Shown: piece after piece, positions 18,283-27,881 of the stretch
Layout of the letters: each line of letters opens with the position of its first letter
Numbering within the stretch: the stretch's first letter is position 1
From: Ancylomarina subtilis
Lineage (GTDB): Bacteria; Bacteroidota; Bacteroidia; Bacteroidales; Marinifilaceae
Length of the DNA stretch: 64,000 bases
Direction of reading: 5' to 3'
Assembly (NCBI RefSeq): GCF_004217115.1
Contig: NZ_SHKN01000001.1
Coordinates: forward strand, 1,925,781 to 1,989,780
Made by a program: the position numbers and the translations under genes
The notes under the pieces: generated by a model
What the model was told of the DNA's origin: nothing
The model's input: only the letters and a program-made list of their open reading frames with translations
The model's database searches: none

Positions 18283-20802
18283 TTAAAACTGCTGACCAAT
18301 TACGAAGTGAAACTGACTTCCATTCTCTCCAGGTCGAGCAGCCTCATCAAATCCATAAGCCCAATCGATTCCCAAAAGGCCAAACATTGGCAAGAAAATT
18401 CTCATACCTATACCTGCTGAACGCTTAACATTGAAAGGCTGAAAATCTTCAAATTCATACCAGGCGTTACCGGCCTCAGCAAAAGCTAAAGCGTAAATCG
18501 TAGCCGATTGACTTAAAGATAAAGGATAACGAACCTCTGCCGTAAATTTAGAATAAATATTACCTCCCAATCGTTGTCCGTTTGCTGCAATTGGAGTTAG
18601 TGTACCATTACCATACCCCCTAAGTCCAATATTATCACTCCCATACATCGAGTAACCTGACATACCATCACCACCAACTTCAAATCCTTCGAATGGTGAA
18701 CGTTTATCTTTATTGAAATACCCTAAATAACCAAACTCAGCACCTGTGTATAAAACAAGTTTATCCGTTTTATTCAAAATAGGTGAGAACATTTTACCCT
18801 TAAAGACCCATTTATGATACTCAATCCATTTATGCTTCGTCTGCATATCCCTATCGCTATTCGTCAATCGAGAATAATTCACCCCATCAAATAAAGAATA
18901 AGGCGGAGTAATTTTCATACTTAGAGAAAATGTCGACCCACTTCGGGTATATAATGGATTATCAATAGAACTTCTCGATAGTGTAGTTGTAAAACTGAAG
19001 TTATTCGAAGTTCCATTAGAAATTAAATAATACTGCCAATTTTTCAATCGATAATTTTGATAACTCACTTCATTATACAAGGAGAAATAATCATCAGGCC
19101 ATTTCAATCGTCTTGCCAAACCAACACTCATACCCAAAACCTCTTGTTGCTGATCGCTATTGGGTTGATTATAGTATTGTCCATATGAACGGCTATAGCC
19201 AGATTGCTTTGAATAGTAGAATGAAGTACTTAAAGATGTTGGTTTCTTACCTCCCAACCAAGGCTCAACAAATGAAATACTATAAGAACTATAATACGAC
19301 CCATTAGTTTGAGCACGAATACTTAACGTTTGACCATCGCCCGTTGGCAGTGGGCTCCAGGCCTCCTTATTAAACATATTACGCATGGAGAAATTTGAAA
19401 ACTTCAAACCAACAGTACCGATAATCATACCAGCTCCCCAACCTCCGGAAAGTTCAATTTGGTCGTTCGCTTTTTCTTCCAACTCATAAGTAATATCAAC
19501 CTTACCACTTTCAGGTTTAGGCTTAATATCCGGATTTATTGCCTCAGGATCGAAATGCCCCAATTGAGCCAACTCTCGAACTGAACGAATAATATCTTTC
19601 TTACTGAATAACTCTCCTGGATAGGTATACAATTCGCGACGTGCAACGTGTTCGTGAGTTTTCGTATTCCCTTTGATGTTTACTCTATCAATATAGGCTT
19701 GTTTTCCCTCAACAATTCGCATTTCAATATTGATTGAATCCGTACCAACAACTGTTTCGACAGGATTAACATTGAAGAACAAATATCCATTATCCAAATA
19801 AAGATTACTTACAGCATCATCCTCAGTTGTCAAACGCTTATCAAGCAAGGTTTTATTATAAGTATCACCCTTTTTCAATTTCAAAACCTGATCAAGGATA
19901 AATGAATTATAAACGGTATTCCCTACCCAAGTTACATCATTGAAATAATAACGATTCCCTTCTTTATATTTTAAGTAAATATCAACACGATCATCAGCAA
20001 CCTTTACGACACTATCCGAGATAATTAAAGCATCACGAAATCCTTTTTCATTAAATTTCTCAATCAAGGTGATTTTATCTTCATCCCACTTCTCCTCAAT
20101 ATATTTGGATGATTTCAAGAAATTTTTGAATCTCTTTTCCTTTGTGTTTTTAATGAACTTTTTGATTTTATTCGTCGTGAAGGCATTATTACCCTCAACA
20201 AAAATATTTCTAACTTTAATCTTATTACTTCTATCAACAATAATATCCAGAATTACACTATTTTCCTCATCAGTGGCATCACGCTGAACAATATTTACAT
20301 TAGTATTGTAATAACCTTTTTCCTTAAAATAATCCTTAACAACAATCTCTGTATTATTAATCAAGAAATCAGTTACCTGAATTCCCTTCATCAACTTCAA
20401 CTTTTCCTTAAGCTTTGTTGTTTCACTTTTTGATAGCCCACCATAATTTACACTATACAAGCGAGGACGCTCCTGAAGATGAATATTCAGAAATATCTTT
20501 TTTCCAATAAGTTTGGTCGCTGTAATATTGATATCAGAGAATAAACCTTGCTTGTATAGCTTTTGAATCCCTTTTGTGATTTGTTCACCCGGAACATCAA
20601 TTTGTTCACCAGCTTTCAATCCTGCTATTCGAATCAAAACATCACTTTCGAGATGCTTAATACCGGAAACAGTGACACCACCAATTTCATATTTTTTAGG
20701 GGAAGCATAATCCACCGTTGGGTTATAAATAGTATCGGCTTCTTGTGCTAAAGTACTCAAACTTATAAGAAGAGAAAAGAGGAAAGTTAATCGCTTAATC
20801 AT
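18283..20802 (-). CDS. bamA: Outer-membrane protein assembly factor BamA
   Basis: 839 residues, typical length for the Bacteroidota. Signal peptide 1-19 (LSTLAQ). POTRA domains span about 35-440, recognisable by strand-helix-helix units such as 'EIGGVTVSGIKHLESDVLI', 'FVEGNNAFTTNKI' and 'VNIKGNTKTHEHVARRELY'. The Omp85 barrel runs from about 445 to 839 and ends FHFVIGQQF with the C-terminal Phe used for insertion. It folds and inserts outer-membrane barrels such as the SusC proteins in this window. Co-transcribed with uppS upstream (22 bp apart) and the two ompH genes downstream. Confidence 0.97.
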   Translation of the reverse strand: MIKRLTFLFSLLISLSTLAQEADTIYNPTVDYASPKKYEIGGVTVSGIKHLESDVLIRIAGLKAGEQIDVPGEQITKGIQKLYKQGLFSDINITATKLIGKKIFLNIHLQERPRLYSVNYGGLSKSETTKLKEKLKLMKGIQVTDFLINNTEIVVKDYFKEKGYYNTNVNIVQRDATDEENSVILDIIVDRSNKIKVRNIFVEGNNAFTTNKIKKFIKNTKEKRFKNFLKSSKYIEEKWDEDKITLIEKFNEKGFRDALIISDSVVKVADDRVDIYLKYKEGNRYYFNDVTWVGNTVYNSFILDQVLKLKKGDTYNKTLLDKRLTTEDDAVSNLYLDNGYLFFNVNPVETVVGTDSINIEMRIVEGKQAYIDRVNIKGNTKTHEHVARRELYTYPGELFSKKDIIRSVRELAQLGHFDPEAINPDIKPKPESGKVDITYELEEKANDQIELSGGWGAGMIIGTVGLKFSNFSMRNMFNKEAWSPLPTGDGQTLSIRAQTNGSYYSSYSISFVEPWLGGKKPTSLSTSFYYSKQSGYSRSYGQYYNQPNSDQQQEVLGMSVGLARRLKWPDDYFSLYNEVSYQNYRLKNWQYYLISNGTSNNFSFTTTLSRSSIDNPLYTRSGSTFSLSMKITPPYSLFDGVNYSRLTNSDRDMQTKHKWIEYHKWVFKGKMFSPILNKTDKLVLYTGAEFGYLGYFNKDKRSPFEGFEVGGDGMSGYSMYGSDNIGLRGYGNGTLTPIAANGQRLGGNIYSKFTAEVRYPLSLSQSATIYALAFAEAGNAWYEFEDFQPFNVKRSAGIGMRIFLPMFGLLGIDWAYGFDEAARPGENGSQFHFVIGQQF

Positions 20803-20824
20803 TATCTAATTGAATAGTTAATTC

Positions 20825-21571
20825 TTACTTATTATTTACTTGCTCACTAATTTTACCAAAACGTCTTTCTCTATTTTGATAGTCCAAAATGGCTTTACAC
20901 AACTCCTCTTTATTGAAGTCGGGCCAAAACAATTCTGCAAAATAGAATTCAGAGTAGGCAATTTGCCACAACAAAAAATTACTAATTCGATACTCACCAC
21001 TGGTACGAATTACCAATTCAGGATCAGGGATTCCTTTTGTTGTCAGATAATTTTCAAATAAAGATGCGTCGATCTCTTCAATTGAAAGTTCACCATTTTT
21101 CGTCTTAAGAGCTATTTGCTTTACTGCATCAACAATTTCCCATCGTGCACTATAGCTTAATGCCAAAACCAAAGTTAAGCCTGTATTAACTCCAGTCTTC
21201 TCAATTGTTCCTTCTAACTTTGACCTGACATCATCAGGTAAAGTTCCGAGATCGCCAATTGCTTTTAATCTTACATTGTTTTTCATGAGAGTTGGGGTCT
21301 CATGCTCAATGGCATCAACAAGCAACGACATTAAACTTAAAACCTCATCTTGGGGTCGATTCCAATTCTCGGTAGAAAAAGCATAAAGTGTGAGATAAGA
21401 TATACCAAGTTCAGCGGCCCCCTCTACTGTTTGTCGAACAGCTTCAACGCCATTCTGATGACCAACAATTCGATGCTCGCCTCTCGCCTTTGCCCATCTT
21501 CCATTACCATCCATAATAATGGCGATATGCTTGGGTAATCTATCCTTTATAATCTTATCTGTAATCAACAT
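20825..21571 (-). CDS. uppS: Isoprenyl transferase (undecaprenyl diphosphate synthase)
   Basis: 248 residues. Makes the C55 lipid carrier for peptidoglycan and surface polysaccharides from farnesyl diphosphate and isopentenyl diphosphate. The catalytic Asp21 lies in [14 protein letters not shown], followed by [10 protein letters not shown]; the downstream signatures [11 protein letters not shown] and [15 protein letters not shown] are intact. Cytoplasmic, membrane-associated. The start lies 3 bp after the DUF6089 stop codon, so translation is probably coupled. Confidence 0.96.
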   Translation of the reverse strand: MLITDKIIKDRLPKHIAIIMDGNGRWAKARGEHRIVGHQNGVEAVRQTVEGAAELGISYLTLYAFSTENWNRPQDEVLSLMSLLVDAIEHETPTLMKNNVRLKAIGDLGTLPDDVRSKLEGTIEKTGVNTGLTLVLALSYSARWEIVDAVKQIALKTKNGELSIEEIDASLFENYLTTKGIPDPELVIRTSGEYRISNFLLWQIAYSEFYFAELFWPDFNKEELCKAILDYQNRERRFGKISEQVNNK

Positions 21572-21574
21572 ATA

Positions 21575-22237
21575 TTATTTTACTATTCTATCGTATGCAT
21601 GACATTCCAAATCATTAAAGAGTTGCAATGTTAAGGTTACACCTAAAAATGATATCCAATCATCATTGTGAAACTTATTGGCAATATTCAATTTATTTGG
21701 ATCACTCAATCCATCCAAATCATCGGTAAAACTTTTCTTGAACGCCCACTCAACAGCAGCAGTCCAGCGTTTCCCAATTAGATATTTACAACCTACTCCC
21801 ATAGGAATAGCGAATGATGAAGTCGTACTACTAGATGATATATACGACAGGCCACTTGTAATATAGGGCGAAAAACGTTTAGCCCGACTTGACAATGGCA
21901 CTAAGAACGGTTGAAAATTGAACTCCACTTGAAGAGAAAAATCAACCAACTCTGTTTCAAAAGAGGCTGCTCTCGATTGTTGATACTTATTATCAAAATC
22001 CAAATCATTGCCTTTTAAACTACCAAAACTTAAACTCGTTCTCAAAGCATACCTTGGTCCCATATTATAACGGTACATAAAACCAATCGATGGTGTACTT
22101 GAATAAAGCTGCTTATTGGGGTTAATATCTCCCAGATAATAGTTGGCCCCTACAATAATACCTGCATCAGATGAATTCTGAGCGTAGATTGAATGGCCAA
22201 CAAAAAAGAATAATATCCCTAAAATAAATCTGTTCAT
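21575..22237 (-). CDS. DUF6089 family outer-membrane beta-barrel protein
   Basis: 220 residues. Signal peptide 1-19 (GHSIYAQ), then a small predicted beta barrel with the family-typical opening 'DAGIIVGANYYLGDINPNKQ' and alternating aromatic strands (SIGFMYRYNMGPRYALR). The location directly before uppS-bamA is conserved across the Bacteroidota in my knowledge of such genomes and suggests an envelope-assembly role, but no function is established. It is the first gene of the bamA operon. Confidence 0.85.
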   Translation of the reverse strand: MNRFILGILFFFVGHSIYAQNSSDAGIIVGANYYLGDINPNKQLYSSTPSIGFMYRYNMGPRYALRTSLSFGSLKGNDLDFDNKYQQSRAASFETELVDFSLQVEFNFQPFLVPLSSRAKRFSPYITSGLSYISSSSTTSSFAIPMGVGCKYLIGKRWTAAVEWAFKKSFTDDLDGLSDPNKLNIANKFHNDDWISFLGVTLTLQLFNDLECHAYDRIVK

Positions 22238-22292
22238 GAAAACCTGTTTATATAACTTAATTCTTCTTATTCGAACATAAGATGCGCTAAGT

Positions 22293-22326
22293 ATTGAATA
22301 TTATTCAATCATAAGCTACAAAAGTA
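22293..22326 (-). promoter_or_regulatory. Promoter and inverted repeat of the DUF6089-uppS-bamA operon
   Basis: On the minus strand TACTTTTG (22319-22326) is a perfect -7 box, itself inside GCTACTTTTGTAGC. Just downstream, at about the transcription start, is the inverted repeat ATTGAAT-ATT-ATTCAAT (22293-22309). The leader would be about 75 nt. Confidence 0.5.
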
Positions 22327-22407
22327 GCATATAATCTGAAAAAACCTCGGGTCTTAACAAAAATTAACCGCGACTTACAAATATTTTCATCACCCCCTAA
22401 ATACTAG

Positions 22408-23292
22408 CTAATTGCGCTTATCAACTCCCCACATTAACTTGTTTCGAAGTGTACTATAAAAAGAATGTGTTTTTAATTTTAAGACCTTAATTTTAAAATC
22501 TGCTTTACTTATTTTTAATTCATTTAAGGCTTCAAAACTAACCGATCGTGAATCTAAAGAAGCCAGATAACTATCACTTCTCCCTTCAACTTTCAGCGTT
22601 ATTTCCTGATGGTTTGGCACAACAATAGGGCGAACAGTTAGATTATGGGGAGAAATAGGAGAAATAACAAAATTTTGTGTATTGGGGATCACAATGGGAC
22701 CTCCTACACTAAGCGAATAAGCTGTAGAACCTGTTGGTGTCGCAATTATCAATCCGTCTGCCCAATATGAATTCAAATATTCATCATCAATATAAGTATG
22801 AATCGTGATCATGGATGCTGAATCCTTCTTGTGAACTGTAAATTCATTCAAAGCATAATTAAAATCTTTGAATAAGCCATTATCCCCTACCTGAACCTTA
22901 AGCAGTGTTCTTTCCTCTATCGTATAATTACCTTCAAAAATGTCGGCGATTGCAGCCGGTATTTCATCACGGGCAATATCAGCCATAAACCCCAAACGTC
23001 CACTATTTACACCCACAATTGGAATCCCGGAATCTTGTACCAAACTTACGGCATTAAGAAATGTCCCGTCTCCTCCAATACTAAAGAAAAAATCAACTCT
23101 TTTGTCCAAATCGACATGCTGAGTAAAAAACTCATCCACATCAGGAGTAAAATTCAATTCCTCAACAATTGAATCGTAAAAAGGACGGTAGATACAAAGT
23201 TCGATCTTGTGAGAATTGAACTCGTCTAAAATTAATTTAAAGCTATCTAGAAAATCTTCACTAAACTGCTTCCCAAACAGGGCTACCTTCAT
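22408..23292 (-). CDS. nadK: NAD kinase
   Basis: 294 residues. Phosphorylates NAD to NADP in the cytoplasm using ATP or polyphosphate. The GGDGT signature is at residues 73-77 (SIGGDGTFLNAV), followed by PIVGVNSGRLGF and the substrate loop 'GLIIATPTGSTAYSLSVGGPIV' (in part about 180-200). The C-terminal beta-strand domain is complete. It has its own promoter and lies between the CBS-domain gene and the bamA operon on the same strand. Confidence 0.96.
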   Translation of the reverse strand: MKVALFGKQFSEDFLDSFKLILDEFNSHKIELCIYRPFYDSIVEELNFTPDVDEFFTQHVDLDKRVDFFFSIGGDGTFLNAVSLVQDSGIPIVGVNSGRLGFMADIARDEIPAAIADIFEGNYTIEERTLLKVQVGDNGLFKDFNYALNEFTVHKKDSASMITIHTYIDDEYLNSYWADGLIIATPTGSTAYSLSVGGPIVIPNTQNFVISPISPHNLTVRPIVVPNHQEITLKVEGRSDSYLASLDSRSVSFEALNELKISKADFKIKVLKLKTHSFYSTLRNKLMWGVDKRN

Positions 23293-23389
23293 GTTGTTTT
23301 ATAATAAGTGAGTGTTTGATATAAGTGGATATAACTAAGGCTCAACATCCAATTTCAAATAAACAATAACGTATATTGCTATTTATTCA

Positions 23390-23419
23390 CAAATATAAGG
23401 GAATAGAGCAGCCAAACAA
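23390..23419 (-). promoter_or_regulatory. Promoter of nadK
   Basis: On the minus strand, TTG (23417-23419), a 19-bp spacer, and TATATTTG (23390-23397) fit the Bacteroidota -33/-7 consensus. The leader would be about 90 nt. Confidence 0.6.
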
Positions 23420-23447
23420 GAGCAAGAGCCTTTTGAATGACACAAAA

Positions 23448-24113
23448 TTACGTATTCAGAAATTTCATAAAGGCATTATAACGATCGAAAAGCAACTCTT
23501 GCATATCATCATCTCTTAAATAGGATGATTTGATGGTATAATCGTAACGATGGAAGGTCTGGATAATAGATGTCAGGTTTGTTTTATTAATCTTCAGCGT
23601 CAGCTCTATTTTTCGGGAAGTATCAGATGACTTCACATAGAGACTCAAAATTTTGGCATCATTCCCTTCTACAATCTGAGCGATCTCGCTCAAAGAATAA
23701 TCAATCGAATTTAATTCCAAAACAATAACACCCCCGGGTTCGCTAACAGCAAAAATTTTATCGACATACTGCATCAAATCACCTAAAGTAATCAAACCCA
23801 AATAGGTGCCGTCATCCAAAAGAACAGGAATCACCGTCAGTTTTAAATGCGACACCTTATCGATGACATCATAAATATGCTGATTCTGAGTAACAAATGG
23901 ACTGAATAAGGATAACTTTTGTTTTCCTATAGGAGCTTCAACCTGATTTAAATCGTAGATATCATTATCAGATAAAAGGCCGATAAATTCATCGCCTCTC
24001 ACTATGGGCAGGTGAGAAACCTTAAATATTTCCATCCAATTAAGAGCCTGAAGACCCGTATCAGATTCGCGCAAAACCGGAACAACATCAGAAATTAAAT
24101 CTTTTGCAATCAT
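23448..24113 (-). CDS. CBS-domain protein
   Basis: 221 residues with two CBS motifs: about 5-60 (ISDVVPVLRESDTGLQALNWM..HLPIVRGDEFIGLLSD in parts) and 70-130 (HLKLTVIPVLLDDGTYLGLITLGD in part), followed by a roughly 85-residue ACT-like C-terminal region (GGVIVLELNSIDYSLSEIA). CBS pairs bind adenosine nucleotides and usually regulate a partner domain; none is fused here. It is cytoplasmic, has no signal peptide, and is divergent from pdxJ. Confidence 0.85.
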   Translation of the reverse strand: MIAKDLISDVVPVLRESDTGLQALNWMEIFKVSHLPIVRGDEFIGLLSDNDIYDLNQVEAPIGKQKLSLFSPFVTQNQHIYDVIDKVSHLKLTVIPVLLDDGTYLGLITLGDLMQYVDKIFAVSEPGGVIVLELNSIDYSLSEIAQIVEGNDAKILSLYVKSSDTSRKIELTLKINKTNLTSIIQTFHRYDYTIKSSYLRDDDMQELLFDRYNAFMKFLNT

Positions 24114-24220
24114 ATTAGGTTTTTTTTCAAGGAAATACTTCTAATTTTGCTTTTCAACAAAACAAACAATAGTATAAATTTTGAGTTTCATTTCTGACAA
24201 CTCAATCATTCTTACATAAA

Positions 24221-24934
24221 ATGACTAGACTTAGTGTAAATATAAACAAAATTGCAACATTAAGAAACGCCAGAGGCGGCAATACGCCGAATGTTTGCAA
24301 AATGGCAACAGACTGTGAAAGATTTGGTGCTGAAGGCATCACGGTACACCCTCGACCAGATGAACGTCACATCCGCTATCAGGATGTATTGGATCTTAAA
24401 AAGATTGTTACGACTGAATTCAATATTGAAGGCTACCCAAACAAAGAATTTATTGATTTAGTGCTAAGTGTGGTTCCTGAACAAGTTACTCTTGTTCCTG
24501 ATCCGCCGGAAGCATTGACTTCAAACGCTGGCTGGGATACGGTTACCCATAAAGATTTTTTAATTGAAGTAATTTCGAAATTCAAAGCTGCTGGCATCAG
24601 AACCTCTATTTTTGTTGATACAGATCTTAAAAATGTAGAAGGAGCCAAAGCTACCGGAACCGATCGTATTGAACTGTACACCGAACCTTTTGCAACAGAT
24701 TATCCTAAAAATCCCGAGGAATCTGTTCGAGCTTTTGCAATTGCTGCAGAAAAAGCACACGAATTAGGATTAGGCATTAACGCAGGGCACGATTTAAGTC
24801 TTGAAAACTTAAAGTTTTTCAACGAAAACGTACCGAATTTAGCTGAAGTTTCAATCGGACATGCATTGGTTGCTGACGCTTTATATTTTGGAATGGAGAA
24901 CACCATTCAAATGTACAAGCGCCAACTAAAATAA
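24221..24934 (+). CDS. pdxJ: Pyridoxine 5'-phosphate synthase
   Basis: 237 residues, a TIM barrel that condenses 3-amino-2-oxopropyl phosphate with 1-deoxy-D-xylulose 5-phosphate to make pyridoxine 5'-phosphate (vitamin B6). Signature stretches: [17 protein letters not shown] at the N-terminus, [34 protein letters not shown], and the closing phosphate-binding [22 protein letters not shown] box lies at 24142-24149. A strong terminator follows directly, so the gene appears monocistronic. Confidence 0.97.
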   Translation: MTRLSVNINKIATLRNARGGNTPNVCKMATDCERFGAEGITVHPRPDERHIRYQDVLDLKKIVTTEFNIEGYPNKEFIDLVLSVVPEQVTLVPDPPEALTSNAGWDTVTHKDFLIEVISKFKAAGIRTSIFVDTDLKNVEGAKATGTDRIELYTEPFATDYPKNPEESVRAFAIAAEKAHELGLGINAGHDLSLENLKFFNENVPNLAEVSIGHALVADALYFGMENTIQMYKRQLK

Positions 24935-24942
24935 AACAGACT

Positions 24943-24983
24943 TGTTTGATGCGGCATTGTGATAATTCCGCATCAAACATTTT
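24943..24983 (+). terminator. Terminator of pdxJ
   Basis: The perfect 12-bp stem TGTTTGATGCGG / CCGCATCAAACA with a 13-nt loop is followed by TTTTAT. It shows that the hydrolase downstream cannot start at the upstream TTG (24946), which lies inside the stem. Confidence 0.85.
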
Positions 24984-25002
24984 ATCTCATCTATTAATTC
25001 CC

Positions 25003-25812
25003 ATGAAACTCAATTATAAGAAACTTGGTGAAGGTCCTGCCCTAATAATCGTACATGGTTTGTATGGCAGCCTGGATAATTGGCTAAGCATCGCCAAAGA
25101 ATTGTCTCAACATTTCGAAGTGTTTTTAATTGATCAACGAAATCATGGCAATTCGCCTCACTCCGACTCTCACAGCTATACCGATCTCAAAAACGATCTT
25201 CTGGAATTTATGGATGATCAGAATATTGAAAAGGCTGTGCTACTTGGTCATTCGATGGGGGGTAAAACTGTGATGTTTTTTGCCATCGACCATCCCGAAA
25301 GGGTTAGCAACCTGGTTGTCGTTGATATTGCGCCCAAAAACTACAGCAAAATATCGGATTACACGCCTCAAACTATTAACCACGAACACATTGTTTCTGT
25401 CATTCTCAATCTTGATTTAAGTTTATTTAAATCAAGAACTGAAATCAATCATGAACTTGCCAATCACATCAAGAGTGAAAAGGTTAGACAGTTTCTTTTG
25501 AAAAACCTCAAACGAAAGGACGATAAAAGTTTTGGTTGGAAATTGAATATCGAAACAATTAGCCAATACCTGCCGCAAATAATGGATGGGATTGATGAAA
25601 GTTCGTTTATGAAAGGAAAAGGAATTACCGGCTTTCCGGTTCTGTTCATTCGTGGAGAAGAATCGAATTATATATGCGATGATGATCACAAAAAGATTCG
25701 CACAATATTTCCCTACGCTGAAATCACCAGCATTCCTAAAGCTGGCCATTGGGTACATGCCGAGCAGCCCGATTTGTTAATTAAAACAGTGAACTATTTT
25801 ATTTTGGAGTAG
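25003..25812 (+). CDS. Alpha/beta hydrolase (YbfF-like esterase)
   Basis: 269 residues from the ATG at 25003. The frame is open upstream to a TTG at 24946, but that lies within the pdxJ terminator hairpin, and the conserved core begins exactly at MKLNYKKLGEGPALIIVHG. Oxyanion motif HGLYGSLDNW; nucleophile elbow GHSMGG with Ser84; a late acid; and catalytic His in AGHWVHAEQP. Cytoplasmic esterase or thioesterase with unknown substrate. No promoter box was recognised in the 20 bp between terminator and start, so partial read-through or a very short leader is likely. Confidence 0.9.
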   Translation: MKLNYKKLGEGPALIIVHGLYGSLDNWLSIAKELSQHFEVFLIDQRNHGNSPHSDSHSYTDLKNDLLEFMDDQNIEKAVLLGHSMGGKTVMFFAIDHPERVSNLVVVDIAPKNYSKISDYTPQTINHEHIVSVILNLDLSLFKSRTEINHELANHIKSEKVRQFLLKNLKRKDDKSFGWKLNIETISQYLPQIMDGIDESSFMKGKGITGFPVLFIRGEESNYICDDDHKKIRTIFPYAEITSIPKAGHWVHAEQPDLLIKTVNYFILE

Positions 25813-25828
25813 TTCATCGAAAAACATA

Positions 25829-25865
25829 AAAGAGCCGGATAGAATTAAATTCTACCCGGCTCTTT
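25829..25865. terminator. Bidirectional terminator
   Basis: AAAGAGCCGG and CCGGCTCTTT flank an inner ATAGAATT/ATTCTA stem, with T-rich flanks in both directions. It serves the plus-strand hydrolase and the minus-strand lipoprotein gene. Confidence 0.85.
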
Positions 25866-25887
25866 AGATTTTAGGTCCGGAACCTGA

Positions 25888-26970
25888 TTAAGACCAGATT
25901 ATAGGATAAGAATAAACAGTCTTAGCTTGAATATTATAATCTTCATGTTTCGATGTAGATGGGTTAATTCCATCTTCATATTTAACACCATTAATTCTTA
26001 CCTTGTATTGCTTATCAGCTTCTAACTCATCAAGAGATTCAAATTCTGAATCAACATTCTTATCAATTTGAATTTCCATCACATCGTTAGCCTGAGCGGA
26101 AAGAGAACGACTTCTAAATAGGATTTTTCCGTTTAGGTCAAGTATTTCAACGTAGTAATAAATATTACTTTCATCAAGAGCGGTCCATTTTACAACATGA
26201 GTCCCTTGATTATAGTCTTGCTCATTTTTTAGTGAACCAATCGTTTTATCATCGTTCACATCAGTTAATTTAATCTCTAAACCATTATCCAACTTTAAAT
26301 AAAACTTGGCATCATCGTTTTCAGGAAATGTTTCCGATGTTAAACTATTAATACCGACTTTGTCCAACACAAACACAGGCTCTGTACCTTCAACAACTTT
26401 TGTCAATTCAAGCTTCTGGCCTGATTTCAACAACAATTTAGCTTTCTCAATGCTTTTCCCTGCAACTCTACATTGCAGATATCTGCTCACATCACCACTC
26501 GTATTTATTGAGTTTACAACAAATGCATCAGCAGTAATATCATTGACAACCGGAATGTTAGTCGTGCAAGTTAATTTACGTCTGTTATCAGCACTCAAAA
26601 CTAAATTTTGAGCATTGGTTCCTTTTTGTAAAAACCAATCAATAGCTTCCCCATTACCAAATGTGTTATCTTTTATAACAAGTTTTTTCTCGTCAAGACT
26701 CCAGGTTCCCACTTCCTCTTCCTCACGTCCACCATACTCTTGCTTAATCAGATCTCCATCTCTTTCGAACCAATAAACAATTAAATCATCATCCTGACTG
26801 TAATCATCTGAAACAAAATCATTAGCGAACCAATATTTATCTGTCAAATCATTTTTTTCGAAATTAATCTCAACATCTCCTCCTCCACTACTTCCCCCAC
26901 AGGAAGTCATAACTATTGAAAGTGCAGAAACGGCAAGAATGCCAATACCTTTAAATCCTATTTTTTTCAT
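25888..26970 (-). CDS. Hypothetical lipoprotein
   Basis: 360 residues of unrecognised family. Lipoprotein signal with lipobox VMTSC (Cys24), followed by a flexible GGSSGGGD linker. Residues about 40-120 resemble a small lipocalin-like beta domain found in Bacteroidota lipoproteins ('DKYWFANDFVSDD', 'EVGTWSLDEKKLVIKDN'). The C-terminal half (about 240-360) looks like a fibronectin/Ig-type fold ('HVVKWTALDESNIYYYVEIL', 'ADKQYKVRINGVKYEDG'). Probably membrane-anchored and periplasmic or surface-exposed. Monocistronic. Confidence 0.75.
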   Translation of the reverse strand: MKKIGFKGIGILAVSALSIVMTSCGGSSGGGDVEINFEKNDLTDKYWFANDFVSDDYSQDDDLIVYWFERDGDLIKQEYGGREEEEVGTWSLDEKKLVIKDNTFGNGEAIDWFLQKGTNAQNLVLSADNRRKLTCTTNIPVVNDITADAFVVNSINTSGDVSRYLQCRVAGKSIEKAKLLLKSGQKLELTKVVEGTEPVFVLDKVGINSLTSETFPENDDAKFYLKLDNGLEIKLTDVNDDKTIGSLKNEQDYNQGTHVVKWTALDESNIYYYVEILDLNGKILFRSRSLSAQANDVMEIQIDKNVDSEFESLDELEADKQYKVRINGVKYEDGINPSTSKHEDYNIQAKTVYSYPIIWS

Positions 26971-27066
26971 CGTTCTATTCTAAAATTTTAGCTTTTAAAC
27001 TAAGACTGATTTCAATTCTATTATTTTAAACACGAAACTAAGCAAAATATTGCACAGATTATGATT

Positions 27067-27789
27067 CTAAATTAAAACCCTTTCGAAATTTATTTGAGGT
27101 ATTAAATCTTCACCTTTGTACCGAAGAATCAGCTGAGCCGTTGCCAAAATATCTTTCTCACAATAAATAGCAATCCGTTCCAAGTCGTTCTCTTCCCAAT
27201 ACACCTTACCTACCATCGATCCATCAATATCATCCTTTGGAGTGGGAATATTGAAAATTTCACACAATAGAGCCAATGAGGTATAATGCTTATAATCACC
27301 AAATTTCCACAACTCCATTGTGTCCAAAAATTTGATTTCCCAAGGTTTTTTCCCCGCTATATTTAAGGCTTTAGGTAGTTTCAATCCATTTATCAACATG
27401 CGACGTGCGATATAGGGAAAATCGAATTCTTTACCATTGTGCGCACACAAATTGCGAGAAGGTTTGGTACAAAATCGATCGAGCATTTGTCCAAATTCAG
27501 CTAGCAGCTCTTTTTCATCATGACCGTAATAGGATTTGACCTTAAAAAACTTCTCTGTCCCTTTTCTTACGATTACGCCAGTCGAAATACAAACGATTTT
27601 CCCAAACTCAGAATAAATCCCGGCTCTGTCATAAACATCAGAAGCGGATTCCTCTTCGTTTCTAAAATAATTCGATTTCTTCTCCCATAAGTCTTGCAAC
27701 TTAGGGCTGATCTTATCAAAATTAGCCTCTCCTGACACCGTTTCGATATCAATAAAAAGTAAATCTTCTAATTTAACACCATCAAGCAT
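27067..27789 (-). CDS. DnaQ-like 3'-5' exonuclease (PolB-type, DNA_pol_B_exo2)
   Basis: 240 residues from the ATG at 27789 (a TTG at 27795 is the alternative). RNase-H-like exonuclease related to the proofreading domain of family B polymerases, with no polymerase domain attached. Exo I: FIDIETVSG with Asp14 and Glu16. Exo II: NLCAHNGKEFDFPYIARR. Exo III: IYCEKDILATAQL, with the Tyr-x3-Asp pattern. The predicted activity is metal-dependent single-strand DNA or RNA trimming in the cytoplasm. It lies downstream of udk but past a terminator. Confidence 0.88.
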   Translation of the reverse strand: MLDGVKLEDLLFIDIETVSGEANFDKISPKLQDLWEKKSNYFRNEEESASDVYDRAGIYSEFGKIVCISTGVIVRKGTEKFFKVKSYYGHDEKELLAEFGQMLDRFCTKPSRNLCAHNGKEFDFPYIARRMLINGLKLPKALNIAGKKPWEIKFLDTMELWKFGDYKHYTSLALLCEIFNIPTPKDDIDGSMVGKVYWEENDLERIAIYCEKDILATAQLILRYKGEDLIPQINFERVLI

Positions 27790-27832
27790 AAGCAATAATT
27801 TATCATAAATGAAAATTAAATCTATAAAAAAA

Positions 27833-27853
27833 GGAGATCATTACAAAATCTCC
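27833..27853 (-). terminator. Terminator of udk
   Basis: The stem GGAGAT / ATCTCC with a 9-nt loop is followed on the minus strand by seven T. It starts about 30 bp past the udk stop. Confidence 0.7.
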
Positions 27854-27881
27854 TCCCTAAACGATATCTTTTGAGATCTTA

